The notes beneath the pieces were generated by a model that made no database searches, had not been told where the DNA came from, and saw only the letters and a list, made by a program, of their open reading frames with translations. This document shows, one piece after another, positions 49,357-58,004 of a stretch of DNA of 64,000 nt; the stretch's first letter is position 1, and every line of letters starts with the position of its first letter. Source of the stretch: CAZDDB01 sp963843285 (GTDB taxonomy: Bacteria; Acidobacteriota; HRBIN11; JAKEFK01); NCBI GenBank assembly GCA_963843285.1, contig CAWJJO010000014.1, positions 62,001-126,000 of the forward strand, read 5' to 3'. Made by a program: the position numbers and the translations under genes.

Positions 49357-51098
49357 AGCGTGATCTGTTTTGCGGTCTGGTACGTACGGAACATTTAGGG
49401 CGAAATTTGAGTCTCGCCGGCTGGGTCTTTCGCCGGCGGGATCTCGGGGCTCTCATTTTTATTGAATTGCGCGACCGTTCCGGAGTGGTGCAAGTGGTGT
49501 TCAATCCTCAGGAAAATGAAGAGGCGCATCGCGCAGCAAAAAGCCTGCGTCCGGAGTTCGTAGCCTATGTGGAGGGGCGTGTCGCTGAACGTGCGGCAGG
49601 TACTGTGAATACCAGTCTTGCTACCGGCGGTGTGGAAATTCACGCCTCGCGTCTGGTCATTCTCAATGAATCCAAGACGCCGCCGTTTCCGATCGAGGAT
49701 GACGTGAATGTATCGGATGATCTTCGGTTGAAGTTCCGGTATCTCGACTTGCGCCGTCCGCGCATGCAGCGGAACCTGATCCTGCGGCACAAGGCTGTTC
49801 TGGCAGCGCGGAAATTTCTTGATGAACAGGGATTTATTGAAGTAGAAACGCCCATGCTCACCAAGTCTACGCCTGAAGGCGCTCGGGACTATCTTGTACC
49901 AAGCCGAGTGAATCCCGGAAAGTTTTACGCTCTACCACAATCGCCGCAACTGTTTAAGCAGTTGCTGATGGTTTCGGGATATGAAAGATATTTTCAGATT
50001 GCTCGCTGTTTCCGGGATGAAGATCTGCGCGCAGAACGGCAGCCGGAGTTTACGCAGCTGGATCTGGAAATGTCATTTGTCGAGCGCGATGATGTGATCG
50101 CGCTGGTGGAGCCGCTAGTACAGAAGATTTTTGAAGCTGCCGGAGTCCAGGTGTCTCTTCCGATCCGCCGGTTGCAGTATGACGAAGCAATGGATCGATA
50201 CGGGTCCGACAAGCCGGATCTTCGGATTGGTTGCGAGCTTCGCGATGTGACTGCATGGGGCGCAAAAACAGGGTTCCGCATTTTCCAGCAAACGGAATCG
50301 GTGAAGGCGATCGTCGCTCCGGAATGCGGCAAGTATTCACGCAAAGATATCGACAATCTTGAATTAAAGGCGAAGGAATTTGGCGCGGCGGGTCTGATCT
50401 GGGTCAAGAAATCGAAAGATGGTTTTCAGTCTTCGATTTTGAAAGCTGTAGGTGAGGAGAAGATCACCGAACTCTGGCAGCAAGTAGGGGCATCGGAGAA
50501 TGATCTGATCTTGCTGGTTTCGGGAGTGATGGGAGTTGTGAATGCTGCTCTGGGTCAACTTCGTCTTCATCTGGCCCGGCAGGAAAAATGGCTGTCGCGC
50601 AGTGATTTCAGTTTTGTCTGGATTACAGATTTTCCGCTCTTTCACTATGATGCTCCAGATGGACGATACGTGTCCGTCAATCATCCGTTTACCGCTCCCA
50701 TGCCGGAGTGGGTGGATCGAATGGAGAGTCAGCCCGGCGACGCAAAGGCGCAAGCATATGATATCGTTTGCAACGGTTATGAAATAGGGGGCGGGAGTAT
50801 CCGTATTCATGATGCTGCTGTTCAGGAGAGCGCGTTTCGTGTGCTGAGTCTCTCGCACGATGAAGCGTACGAGAAATTCGGATTCTTGCTGGAAGCTTTG
50901 CAATACGGCGCGCCTCCGCATGGAGGAATTGCTCTGGGGATAGACCGGATTATCATGCTGCTTTCGGAGGAAGAATCGATCCGGGAAGTGATCGCTTTTC
51001 CGAAGACTTCCAGTGCGCAATGTTTGATGACCGAATCCCCGTCTCCGGTTTCGGAGCGGCAATTGAACGATCTGCACATAAAACTCAAAGACTCATGA
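49353..51098 (+). CDS. aspS: Aspartyl-tRNA synthetase, bacterial type
   Basis: A 581-residue class II synthetase: N-terminal OB anticodon-binding domain (about 1-105), catalytic core (RYLDLRRP, PEGARDYLVPSR, FRDEDLRAERQPEFTQLD) with the bacterial GAD insertion (about 290-420), and motif 3 (GGIALGIDRIIMLL). RRDLG in the OB fold matches the Leu seen in E. coli AspRS, where non-discriminating enzymes tend to have His, so it may charge only tRNA-Asp. It overlaps hisS and moxR by 4 bp each. Confidence 0.97.
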   Translation: MKRDLFCGLVRTEHLGRNLSLAGWVFRRRDLGALIFIELRDRSGVVQVVFNPQENEEAHRAAKSLRPEFVAYVEGRVAERAAGTVNTSLATGGVEIHASRLVILNESKTPPFPIEDDVNVSDDLRLKFRYLDLRRPRMQRNLILRHKAVLAARKFLDEQGFIEVETPMLTKSTPEGARDYLVPSRVNPGKFYALPQSPQLFKQLLMVSGYERYFQIARCFRDEDLRAERQPEFTQLDLEMSFVERDDVIALVEPLVQKIFEAAGVQVSLPIRRLQYDEAMDRYGSDKPDLRIGCELRDVTAWGAKTGFRIFQQTESVKAIVAPECGKYSRKDIDNLELKAKEFGAAGLIWVKKSKDGFQSSILKAVGEEKITELWQQVGASENDLILLVSGVMGVVNAALGQLRLHLARQEKWLSRSDFSFVWITDFPLFHYDAPDGRYVSVNHPFTAPMPEWVDRMESQPGDAKAQAYDIVCNGYEIGGGSIRIHDAAVQESAFRVLSLSHDEAYEKFGFLLEALQYGAPPHGGIALGIDRIIMLLSEEESIREVIAFPKTSSAQCLMTESPSPVSERQLNDLHIKLKDS

Positions 51099-52066
51099 AC
51101 CCGCTCACCGATCCGAGAATCACGCCCGCTTATCTGGAGCATGTCCAGCGGCTTGCGGAAGCCATGGGCCAGGTCATCAAAGGAAAACCGGAAGCGATTC
51201 GGATGACGCTCGTCACGCTTCTATCCGGCGGTCATTTGCTGATTGAAGATATTCCCGGGATCGGCAAGACCACTCTTGGACAAACACTGGCAAAATCCAT
51301 CTCGTGCAGTTTTCACCGCATTCAGTTCACATCCGACTTGATGCCGTCCGATATTACCGGCGTCTCCATCTGGAACGCGAAAGAGCAGGAATTTGTTTTC
51401 AAGCCAGGGCCCGTTTTTTCCAACATCGTACTGGCGGATGAAATCAATCGCGCGACGCCAAAAACACAAAGCGCCCTGCTGGAATCGATGAGTGAGTTCC
51501 AGGTCTCGGTGGATAACAATACGTACGAGCTCCCAAAACCGTTTATGGTCATCGCTACACAAAATCCATCTGAACATTACGGGACTTATCCTTTGCCGGA
51601 ATCGCAGATGGACCGCTTCTTCATGCGGATCCGGCTTGGATATCCGGACGAATCGAAGGAACGTGAGATCATCCGGCAGCAGGAATTTGAACACCCGATC
51701 AAGCGTGTACAGTCAGTCTTGGAGCGCTCCGAGCTCGTATTGCTTCAGGAACAGGTAAAGAATGTGCTGGTTGAAGAAGAGATTCTGACCTACCTTTTGA
51801 AAATTGTGAATGCGACACGCCAATCACCACTGATTTCGGTAGGATGCAGTCCGCGTGGTTCTCTTTATTATTTCCGGGCTGCACAGGCGATGGCATTTCT
51901 CAACGACCGGGATTACGTCATCCCTGACGATGTGAAGGGACTTGCGATCCCCTTGCTTGCGCACAGGATCCTGCTAAAATCATCCACGGTATTTCATGAG
52001 AACCGCGCCGAAGAAGCCGAGCGCGTGATCAAACAAATTGTGGAGTCGGTACCCGTACCGTTGTAG
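51095..52066 (+). CDS. MoxR-family AAA+ ATPase
   Basis: A 323-residue chaperone-type ATPase. Walker A is GIGKTT (in LLIEDIPGIGKTTLGQTLAK), Walker B is VLADEINRATPKTQSALLESMSE, sensor I is VIATQNPSEHYGTYPLPESQMDRFFMRI, and a C-terminal lid follows (SPRGSLYYFRAAQAMAFL). MoxR proteins mature or assemble partners, often with DUF58/VWA proteins, but no such gene follows. The start ATG 51095 overlaps the aspS stop (ATGA). Confidence 0.93.
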   Translation: MNPLTDPRITPAYLEHVQRLAEAMGQVIKGKPEAIRMTLVTLLSGGHLLIEDIPGIGKTTLGQTLAKSISCSFHRIQFTSDLMPSDITGVSIWNAKEQEFVFKPGPVFSNIVLADEINRATPKTQSALLESMSEFQVSVDNNTYELPKPFMVIATQNPSEHYGTYPLPESQMDRFFMRIRLGYPDESKEREIIRQQEFEHPIKRVQSVLERSELVLLQEQVKNVLVEEEILTYLLKIVNATRQSPLISVGCSPRGSLYYFRAAQAMAFLNDRDYVIPDDVKGLAIPLLAHRILLKSSTVFHENRAEEAERVIKQIVESVPVPL

Positions 52067-52082
52067 CGCCAACTCTTAGAGC

Positions 52083-52130
52083 GGCGGGCGTCCCTGCCCC
52101 CTGCGAAAAAGATGGCCACGGAGGGCCATC
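52083..52130. repeat. Intergenic hairpin repeats
   Basis: ggcgggcgtccctgccccc (52083-52101, relative of the element at 61916) and a gatggcc/ggccatc hairpin around acggag (52111-52130). Confidence 0.55.
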
Positions 52131-52155
52131 ACTCCACAAAATGCTAGGAGTTAGG

Positions 52156-52950
52156 ATGAATCAAATAGGGGAACAGGAATTCAGAGATGCAGTCATCGCA
52201 ACCAAGAAAGATGCAAAGCTTGTTGCTGCAGCAAAAAATGAACGGACTAACTCAGCTTCCGGCATGTATGCCGAATTTGCAAAGCTTCCTGTTGAACGGC
52301 AGAGGGATATCATTGTTTCGATTTGCAACGATTCATTTGTTGCATCCCAGTGGAAGATTGCATTTCCATTGAACAATTTTCCAGCCGCTTCTCTTCCCGT
52401 TGCAGTTGAAGCCGCTGGAAAGGCTCTTTTCTCCACGCGGGATAAAACCTCGGTTCGTGAGACGGTTCGTGCGATCAAACTTTATGAACAGAGCCCTTTC
52501 TTCAAACAGATCGGCTCCATTCTGAGTGAGGCCGCGGAAACAACCGGTAATGGACTGGCGAAGGTTGCGTCGATTCTTACAGAACCGGAGATTTTCGGTT
52601 TGATCCGAACACTGGATCCTTCCGCTCCTTCATCCGGCCAGATTGTAGCGGCCATCGGTAAGATCGCAACCTATACAAAGGATCTGGAATCAACGGCTGC
52701 ACTTGCCCGATTCCTATATGCGCGGCGCTTCGCTCCTTATCTGAAAGAGCTTGCTTTCATCATGGAGAATTCGATCTTCCTGGCTCGGGACCGCAACAGC
52801 GTGCGCCGGATCGTGGACGGCTTTACAGCCGGCTCAATCGATGTTGTCCTCCAAAAGGAGAACAAGCAGATCGTTTCCGCAATCCGTGATGCCGCGTGGA
52901 AGTTGAAGGATTCCGCCGCGATCCAGAAGTATCTCCAAAGTTATTTGTAA
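52156..52950 (+). CDS. Uncharacterised helical protein
   Basis: A 264-residue soluble protein that I do not recognise. It looks almost wholly alpha-helical, with repeated 35-40-residue segments such as LSEAAETTGNGLAKVASIL and RFAPYLKELAFIMENSIFL that could form a HEAT-like or helical-bundle array. No signal peptide or catalytic motif is seen. The start ATG 52156 is set by aggag 6 nt upstream; an ATG at 52141 lacks a site. It follows moxR by 89 nt, after a repeat. Confidence 0.65.
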   Translation: MNQIGEQEFRDAVIATKKDAKLVAAAKNERTNSASGMYAEFAKLPVERQRDIIVSICNDSFVASQWKIAFPLNNFPAASLPVAVEAAGKALFSTRDKTSVRETVRAIKLYEQSPFFKQIGSILSEAAETTGNGLAKVASILTEPEIFGLIRTLDPSAPSSGQIVAAIGKIATYTKDLESTAALARFLYARRFAPYLKELAFIMENSIFLARDRNSVRRIVDGFTAGSIDVVLQKENKQIVSAIRDAAWKLKDSAAIQKYLQSYL

Positions 52951-52964
52951 CGCCGGCCGAGCCC

Positions 52965-52985
52965 TTTCTCACAAAGACGCAAAGG
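52965..52985. repeat. gcaaag-type repeat between convergent genes
   Basis: tttctcacaaagacgcaaagg, between the convergent ends at 52950 and 53015. Confidence 0.55.
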
Positions 52986-53014
52986 GTTGAAGGGGTGCAA
53001 GAATCCTGTAAACC

Positions 53015-55522
53015 CTAGCGCGTTACGAAGCTCATCGAGACCGGATACCAGACTTTTACGGGGATTCCCTGCTTTTTAGCGGGTTCAAAGATCCATTCTC
53101 TTACGGAGGCGGCGGCAGCCTGATCCAGCAATGAATCGACAGACTGCACTACTTTTACATCGATTACTTTCCCTGTTTCCGAAACCAGGACTTCCATTCT
53201 TACGGTGCCTTCCACTTTCTTGTTTTTCAATGCATCCGGATATCTTGCGGAAGACTTCTTCACCGCTTTGGGATCTGTCACATCCGGTCCCCGGCTTACG
53301 AGCATTCCCGGTTTCACTTCCGGCTCTTTCGGCTTTTCCTGAACAACAACCGGCTTCGGAATCTCAATCATTTGTGCATTTAGCGTAGCTGTTTGTCCAT
53401 CTTTCACGCGAACAGTTTCAGCATGGTCCTGGTATCCATCCTTCTTGAGAGTGATGTTGTATTTGCCGGCGTTTGTATTCTCCAGTTTCTTCGGTGTCAC
53501 TCCGATTACCCGACTGTTCAAAACGATAAAAGCGCCTTCAGGGTTCGATTCAATCACAAGAGTGCCTACCACAGGAGTAGCTGCCTCCAGAACAAAAGGA
53601 ACCTCCGTTTTTGGATTCGCCTGGGTGAGGTCGATTTCCTGCTCCATATCCTGATAACCCTTCAACTGAAGTTTTAGCGCGTATTTGCCCAGCGGCAATT
53701 CGGATAGGGTCAGTGGAGTAACTCCTTTTTCGTCAGCTCCAACGAAAACCTTTGCGCCTGGAGGGGTCGATGTAATGGAGACCTCGCCGGTTACCGGTTT
53801 TTCAGGGGTCTGTTCGTTTTTTATTCTGGATTCGGCAAGCTGATGGAGCAATGCAGGATCGGGTCCTGTCGGGTGTGGAGTGGTCCTGTGACCGAACCAG
53901 TAGTAAGCGCCTGCGAAAGCAATCGCAATGGCCACTACAATGCCAATCATCGGCAATCGTGATCGCGATGCGGAAGGCATTGTTGCCGGTTGAGAAACAG
54001 GCGCCGAAACTGGAGGAGAGGCCGGCGTGGCCACCGGGACTTCGACAGCTGGGGCAACAGCCTGAGGTGCATTAGCAGGAGCTGGAGTGGAAACGGCAAC
54101 AGAAGCCGCGACCCGTGCCGGCATTGTGATGGGACCGGTAGTTTCAACGTCCTCCTTTTCTTCTGTCGCATTTTTCTCTATCGCAGGCATTGGCGTTATA
54201 GGCGGCGATATCAATGCATCGGCAACGGCCACCTGGGACGGCTTACTCTGTTTTTCTTCGGACTCTTGCGACTTCGATGTTATTTTCGGCGCATCATATT
54301 CAATTTTGTCGGGCGTCTCTCTCTCTTCGTTTAAGGCTTGTTGTCCTTCTTCCAATTCCTGCCGTAATTGAGAGAGGCGCTCATTCTTCGGAGCCACCTG
54401 TATTGCCTGTCTGATCAAATCAGAGGCGTGCGAGAATTCTTTTTTGCCGATGTGTTCCCGGATTTGTTCGCTAATTTTCTCTATCAGGTCTGCGATTTCA
54501 CGCTTGGCAGTTTCATTGCTTGGATCCCGGCGCATGATCGTGGCAAAAATCTCAATCGCTTTATCCAGTTTTTGTTGCTGAAGGTGTTCCTGGGCCAGAA
54601 TCAATAATTTCTCAGTGTTGCGGACATTTCCGGGTGTGCTGCGTCGAACCGCGCTGGGCACAGGAGGATACATAGCGGAGAACTCCGCCAATGCATCGGC
54701 GACATCCCCCGCATTCTGATACCGGTTCTCCGGCGATTTTTCAATCATCTTATGGACAACTTTGCATAATCCTTCGTCCAGTTCCGGAGCTACTTCTTTG
54801 AGTGGATCAGGCGGCTCATTGATATGCTTGAATATCAGCGCAACCGAATTCTCATCATGGTACGGCGGGCGTCCCGCGAGCATTTCGTACATCATGATGC
54901 CCAGGCTGTAGATGTCGCTGCGTCCATCCACCTTCTTACCCAACGGAAGTTCGGGTGGCAAATAGTGGGGGGTTCCCATCAAAGTTCCGGTTTTGGTCAG
55001 GCCGCCTTCAAATTGAACCCGCGCAACACCAAAGTCCATCAGCACAGGTTTCCCATATTCATCCAGCATCACATTGGCCGGCTTGATATCGCGATGGATG
55101 ATGTCGTGTTGATGCGCGTAGTCCAGGGCGTCTGCCACCTGACGCATGATGTGAATGACTTCGTTCGGAGAAACCTTCTTTTCTCGTTGCATCTTTTGAG
55201 AAAGTGTCTCCCCATCGACATATTTCATGACGAAATAGTGGATGTCATCCGCTTCTCCGACATCGTAGATATCGATGATGTTGGGATGCGATAAGGTTGC
55301 TGCGGCTCTTGCCTCGCGTTCGAAGCGGATTACGACTTCAGTCTGGCCGGCAATGGCTGCAAGAAGTATTTTGATGGCTACTTTTCGCCGGAGCTGCGCA
55401 TGCTCACCCAGATATACTTCACCAAAGCCGCCGACACCGATTTTGCCGAGGATCTTGTATTTTCCACCCAGAGCTCGCTCCAGGTGGGAAATACGTATTG
55501 TCGTTTTGGAATCTTCGCTCAT
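53015..55522 (-). CDS. Ser/Thr protein kinase with TPR, PEGA repeats and TonB C-terminal domain
   Basis: An 835-residue bitopic membrane kinase. The cytoplasmic Hanks-type kinase (about 20-285) has GVGGFGEVYLG, VAIK, HRDIKPANVML, DFGVAR and SDIYSLGIMMYEML, all intact. A TPR-like helical region (about 305-400) and a Pro/Ala/Val-rich linker lead to one membrane helix (about 524-546, IGIVVAIAIAFAGAYYW). Outside are two PEGA domains (SITSTPPGAKVFVGADEKGVTPL and VIESNPEGAFIVLNSRVIGVTP) and a TonB C-terminal domain (VEGTVRMEVLVSETGKV to WYPVSMSFV). The start ATG 55522 is preferred to an upstream TTG. The TonB domain suggests contact with outer-membrane receptors or envelope partners. Confidence 0.93.
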   Translation of the reverse strand: MSEDSKTTIRISHLERALGGKYKILGKIGVGGFGEVYLGEHAQLRRKVAIKILLAAIAGQTEVVIRFEREARAAATLSHPNIIDIYDVGEADDIHYFVMKYVDGETLSQKMQREKKVSPNEVIHIMRQVADALDYAHQHDIIHRDIKPANVMLDEYGKPVLMDFGVARVQFEGGLTKTGTLMGTPHYLPPELPLGKKVDGRSDIYSLGIMMYEMLAGRPPYHDENSVALIFKHINEPPDPLKEVAPELDEGLCKVVHKMIEKSPENRYQNAGDVADALAEFSAMYPPVPSAVRRSTPGNVRNTEKLLILAQEHLQQQKLDKAIEIFATIMRRDPSNETAKREIADLIEKISEQIREHIGKKEFSHASDLIRQAIQVAPKNERLSQLRQELEEGQQALNEERETPDKIEYDAPKITSKSQESEEKQSKPSQVAVADALISPPITPMPAIEKNATEEKEDVETTGPITMPARVAASVAVSTPAPANAPQAVAPAVEVPVATPASPPVSAPVSQPATMPSASRSRLPMIGIVVAIAIAFAGAYYWFGHRTTPHPTGPDPALLHQLAESRIKNEQTPEKPVTGEVSITSTPPGAKVFVGADEKGVTPLTLSELPLGKYALKLQLKGYQDMEQEIDLTQANPKTEVPFVLEAATPVVGTLVIESNPEGAFIVLNSRVIGVTPKKLENTNAGKYNITLKKDGYQDHAETVRVKDGQTATLNAQMIEIPKPVVVQEKPKEPEVKPGMLVSRGPDVTDPKAVKKSSARYPDALKNKKVEGTVRMEVLVSETGKVIDVKVVQSVDSLLDQAAAASVREWIFEPAKKQGIPVKVWYPVSMSFVTR

Positions 55523-55590
55523 GATTATGGAAGGTGAACTAAATATTTGAACATAACTGTTCGCCGATTTCAATTCAAGTGGATCGGGTT

Positions 55591-55669
55591 AACCACAAAG
55601 ACACCAAGACACAAATATACCCAAATGAGGATATTCCCCTCTACTTCCTGTCTTTGTGCCTTTGTGGTT
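55591..55669. repeat. Long inverted repeat (accacaaagacacc type)
   Basis: Arms 55591-55613 and 55648-55669 pair at about 20 of 22 positions (aaccacaaag/ctttgtggtt) around a 34-nt loop. It lies between the glycosyltransferase stop and the kinase start and may attenuate read-through. Confidence 0.65.
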
Positions 55670-55679
55670 CATCCGCTCC

Positions 55680-58001
55680 TCACGGGATGGGGACGCCGTA
55701 GATCGGATGGATACCCAGTTTCGGATCGTTGACCCGGATCTGCTTATTAAACCAGCCGCCGTTTTGCGGGCTGAAAGGCAGATCCTGGCGTGTGAAGATC
55801 CAGATGCTGAGCTGATGGTCACCAAGAAGCGTTCCGGTATTCACGGGGACATCGATGCTGATAGTCTGACTTCCTTCCAGAACAAATTCCTGCGCGCCGC
55901 TTTCAGTTTCAAAATCCTTCCAGGGTTGCGGCTCGCCGATCTCGCTGAGAAATCCTTCGAGATATCCACTGATTCTTTCATTCGTGCGGTTTCGCAGCGT
56001 GCAATGAATTTGAAACGACTGTTGTGGATTGAAGCTTACATACGGAAGAAACGGGTCGGAGAAAGGTAGCGGCTGCACTTCTGAGCCGGGGATCTGGATC
56101 GTTGGAGCGATCCGCTTCAAGCTCGGCTCTTTCAGGGTTCCGCTCCAATCAAAACGTACCGGCTGACTGGCGCTCATTCCCGGGTCTGACGGGGCGCATA
56201 GCGTGAGACGTGAATTTTCCATGACAGGGAAAATAGCAAAAGGAAATATCTCTTTTAGACCGGCAGCCGAATGGTTTTTCTTCTGCAAGATCGTCTCTTC
56301 CAGTTTCAGATTTTTTACCGCCACAGAATAGGAATCCTGTCCGGCTGGAACTTCCATCGAATAATATCCGGGAGGCAGCTGCAAGATCTCTCCCGTTCGG
56401 GTGAGAGGATAAGTAACAGTTTCCAGGTTTCCGTCGACTGCATCCAGGAATTTTGGCGCCAGTCTGGATCGCTGTGTAGAAAAAACTTTGATCCGGTAAT
56501 CCGGAATGAACAATGGGTGGGTGATCAAATCCAGGACCATCGTGCCCTGTTCATTCCCGTCGCGAAACAATTGAAGATAGTAGTCCCGGTACGTTCGAGC
56601 AGAAGGTCCTTCCGTAAAATAGCGCATGTATTGACCGCTGGAAACTACGACATATTCAAAGCCACGGTCCCGAAACCAGAAGAAGTCCTTTTTCTCCTGA
56701 ATCAGTTCTGCAGGGGTAAAGTTTTCGATCTCGAAATATGCGGGATCGAGTTCCACCTGTTGGTACTGCAACACAGCGACCTTAGAACCTCTGGGCAACC
56801 GGTTTGTCATCCACAACTCCGCCTTACTGCGATTGTCCAATCTGGAAAATTGATACGCCTGTACCGACGTACGATAGTATGGCCAGTAGAGCAGGAAGCC
56901 GATCATCAATACTATGGCGGGCTGGTAGAGGATACTCCCGCGGTTTGGCTGCAGGCGTTTGTGGATTTCATCCAGGCAGATCCCGGCCCAGATCGCGAGG
57001 AATGGGTGGAGCGGCAGCAATCCGTGAACTCGTCGGGTATGAAACGAACAGAGCCAAAGAAATACGGTCAATGGATAAACGCCTACGGCCAGGCCGCCTG
57101 AACGAAACAGGCTGAGCAGCAACCCCACAGCGGAAACGACCATCAGTGGGACCCAGTAGTTGTACCGGGAAAGGAAATCGATGTAGTAAACGGCGATGTT
57201 TTTTCCGTAGTAATCTTCGCCGGCCATGCGAATCTGTTTCATTCGCCCCAGCAGATAGGGCATCGCGTCAGGATTTGCAAGCAGGTAGACGTTTGTCGCT
57301 ACGAACACAGTTAGGAACAAAAGCAACGCTTGCAAGATCCAGAGAAACGAGGTCTCTTTCCGTTGTTTCCAATACAGGATCATCAGGACAGGAATCAGGG
57401 GAAGCCCGATCGTGTACTTCATGGAAAATGCGATACCCGAAAAGAGTCCGAAGAGCAGGTATTGTTTTTGCGATGGAGACTTCAGGAGACGGAATCCGCT
57501 CTCAACTGCGAGCAGGACAAAGAAGATGGCCGGGATTTCCGGCCGCAACATGTGACCAAATTCGATATGCTGCGGCGTTCCTGCAAAAACCGCCATTGCA
57601 AACAGCGCAGTGCGTTCCGAAAAAAAACGACCCACGCGGTACGTAGCATATACACTGGCCGCCCCAAACGCGGCGCAAACAATCCGTCCCGCAAAAATCA
57701 AAGAATCGGCAGGCACCGTAGCAACGTCCCCAAAGCATCCTGTCGCTTTCCCGATCAGACAAAACAATGCGAGAAAGGGGAGGAAGAAATAGTAAGCCAG
57801 TCCCGGCAAATCGAATTGATGAGGGTGCAAATCGCCGCGCTGCAGCATCTGAAGAAGGATCTGCAACGTATCGTTTTCTCCATACAGGGTATGAAGAGGC
57901 AGACCTGTAGAAAGATCCTTCAAGCGGACAACCGCTCCAAAGATAAGGATTCCCCAGAAGAGAATTCTGGATTTTAGACTTGAAAGCTCAAAGTTGAACA
58001 T
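55680..58001 (-). CDS. GT39/PMT-like membrane glycosyltransferase
   Basis: A 773-residue membrane protein. About eleven hydrophobic helices in the first 400 residues follow a short N-terminus with the acidic first-loop motif YGENDT, as in GT-C enzymes of the dolichyl/undecaprenyl-phosphate-sugar type (VGRFFSERTALFAM, FGHMLRPEIPAIFFVLLA, AFSMKYTIGLPLIPV). The C-terminal ~370 residues form a soluble, probably periplasmic, beta-rich domain with no match that I recognise. It would transfer a lipid-linked sugar to protein or envelope glycans. ATG 58001 lies 3 nt after the sensor kinase stop, so the two are coupled. Confidence 0.8.
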   Translation of the reverse strand: MFNFELSSLKSRILFWGILIFGAVVRLKDLSTGLPLHTLYGENDTLQILLQMLQRGDLHPHQFDLPGLAYYFFLPFLALFCLIGKATGCFGDVATVPADSLIFAGRIVCAAFGAASVYATYRVGRFFSERTALFAMAVFAGTPQHIEFGHMLRPEIPAIFFVLLAVESGFRLLKSPSQKQYLLFGLFSGIAFSMKYTIGLPLIPVLMILYWKQRKETSFLWILQALLLFLTVFVATNVYLLANPDAMPYLLGRMKQIRMAGEDYYGKNIAVYYIDFLSRYNYWVPLMVVSAVGLLLSLFRSGGLAVGVYPLTVFLWLCSFHTRRVHGLLPLHPFLAIWAGICLDEIHKRLQPNRGSILYQPAIVLMIGFLLYWPYYRTSVQAYQFSRLDNRSKAELWMTNRLPRGSKVAVLQYQQVELDPAYFEIENFTPAELIQEKKDFFWFRDRGFEYVVVSSGQYMRYFTEGPSARTYRDYYLQLFRDGNEQGTMVLDLITHPLFIPDYRIKVFSTQRSRLAPKFLDAVDGNLETVTYPLTRTGEILQLPPGYYSMEVPAGQDSYSVAVKNLKLEETILQKKNHSAAGLKEIFPFAIFPVMENSRLTLCAPSDPGMSASQPVRFDWSGTLKEPSLKRIAPTIQIPGSEVQPLPFSDPFLPYVSFNPQQSFQIHCTLRNRTNERISGYLEGFLSEIGEPQPWKDFETESGAQEFVLEGSQTISIDVPVNTGTLLGDHQLSIWIFTRQDLPFSPQNGGWFNKQIRVNDPKLGIHPIYGVPIP

Positions 58002-58004
58002 GGA

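Noticed and set aside
56271..57101. 276-codon open frame antisense to the GT39-like gene
   Set aside because: Shadow frame; the opposite strand has a consistent membrane-protein pattern and operon spacing.
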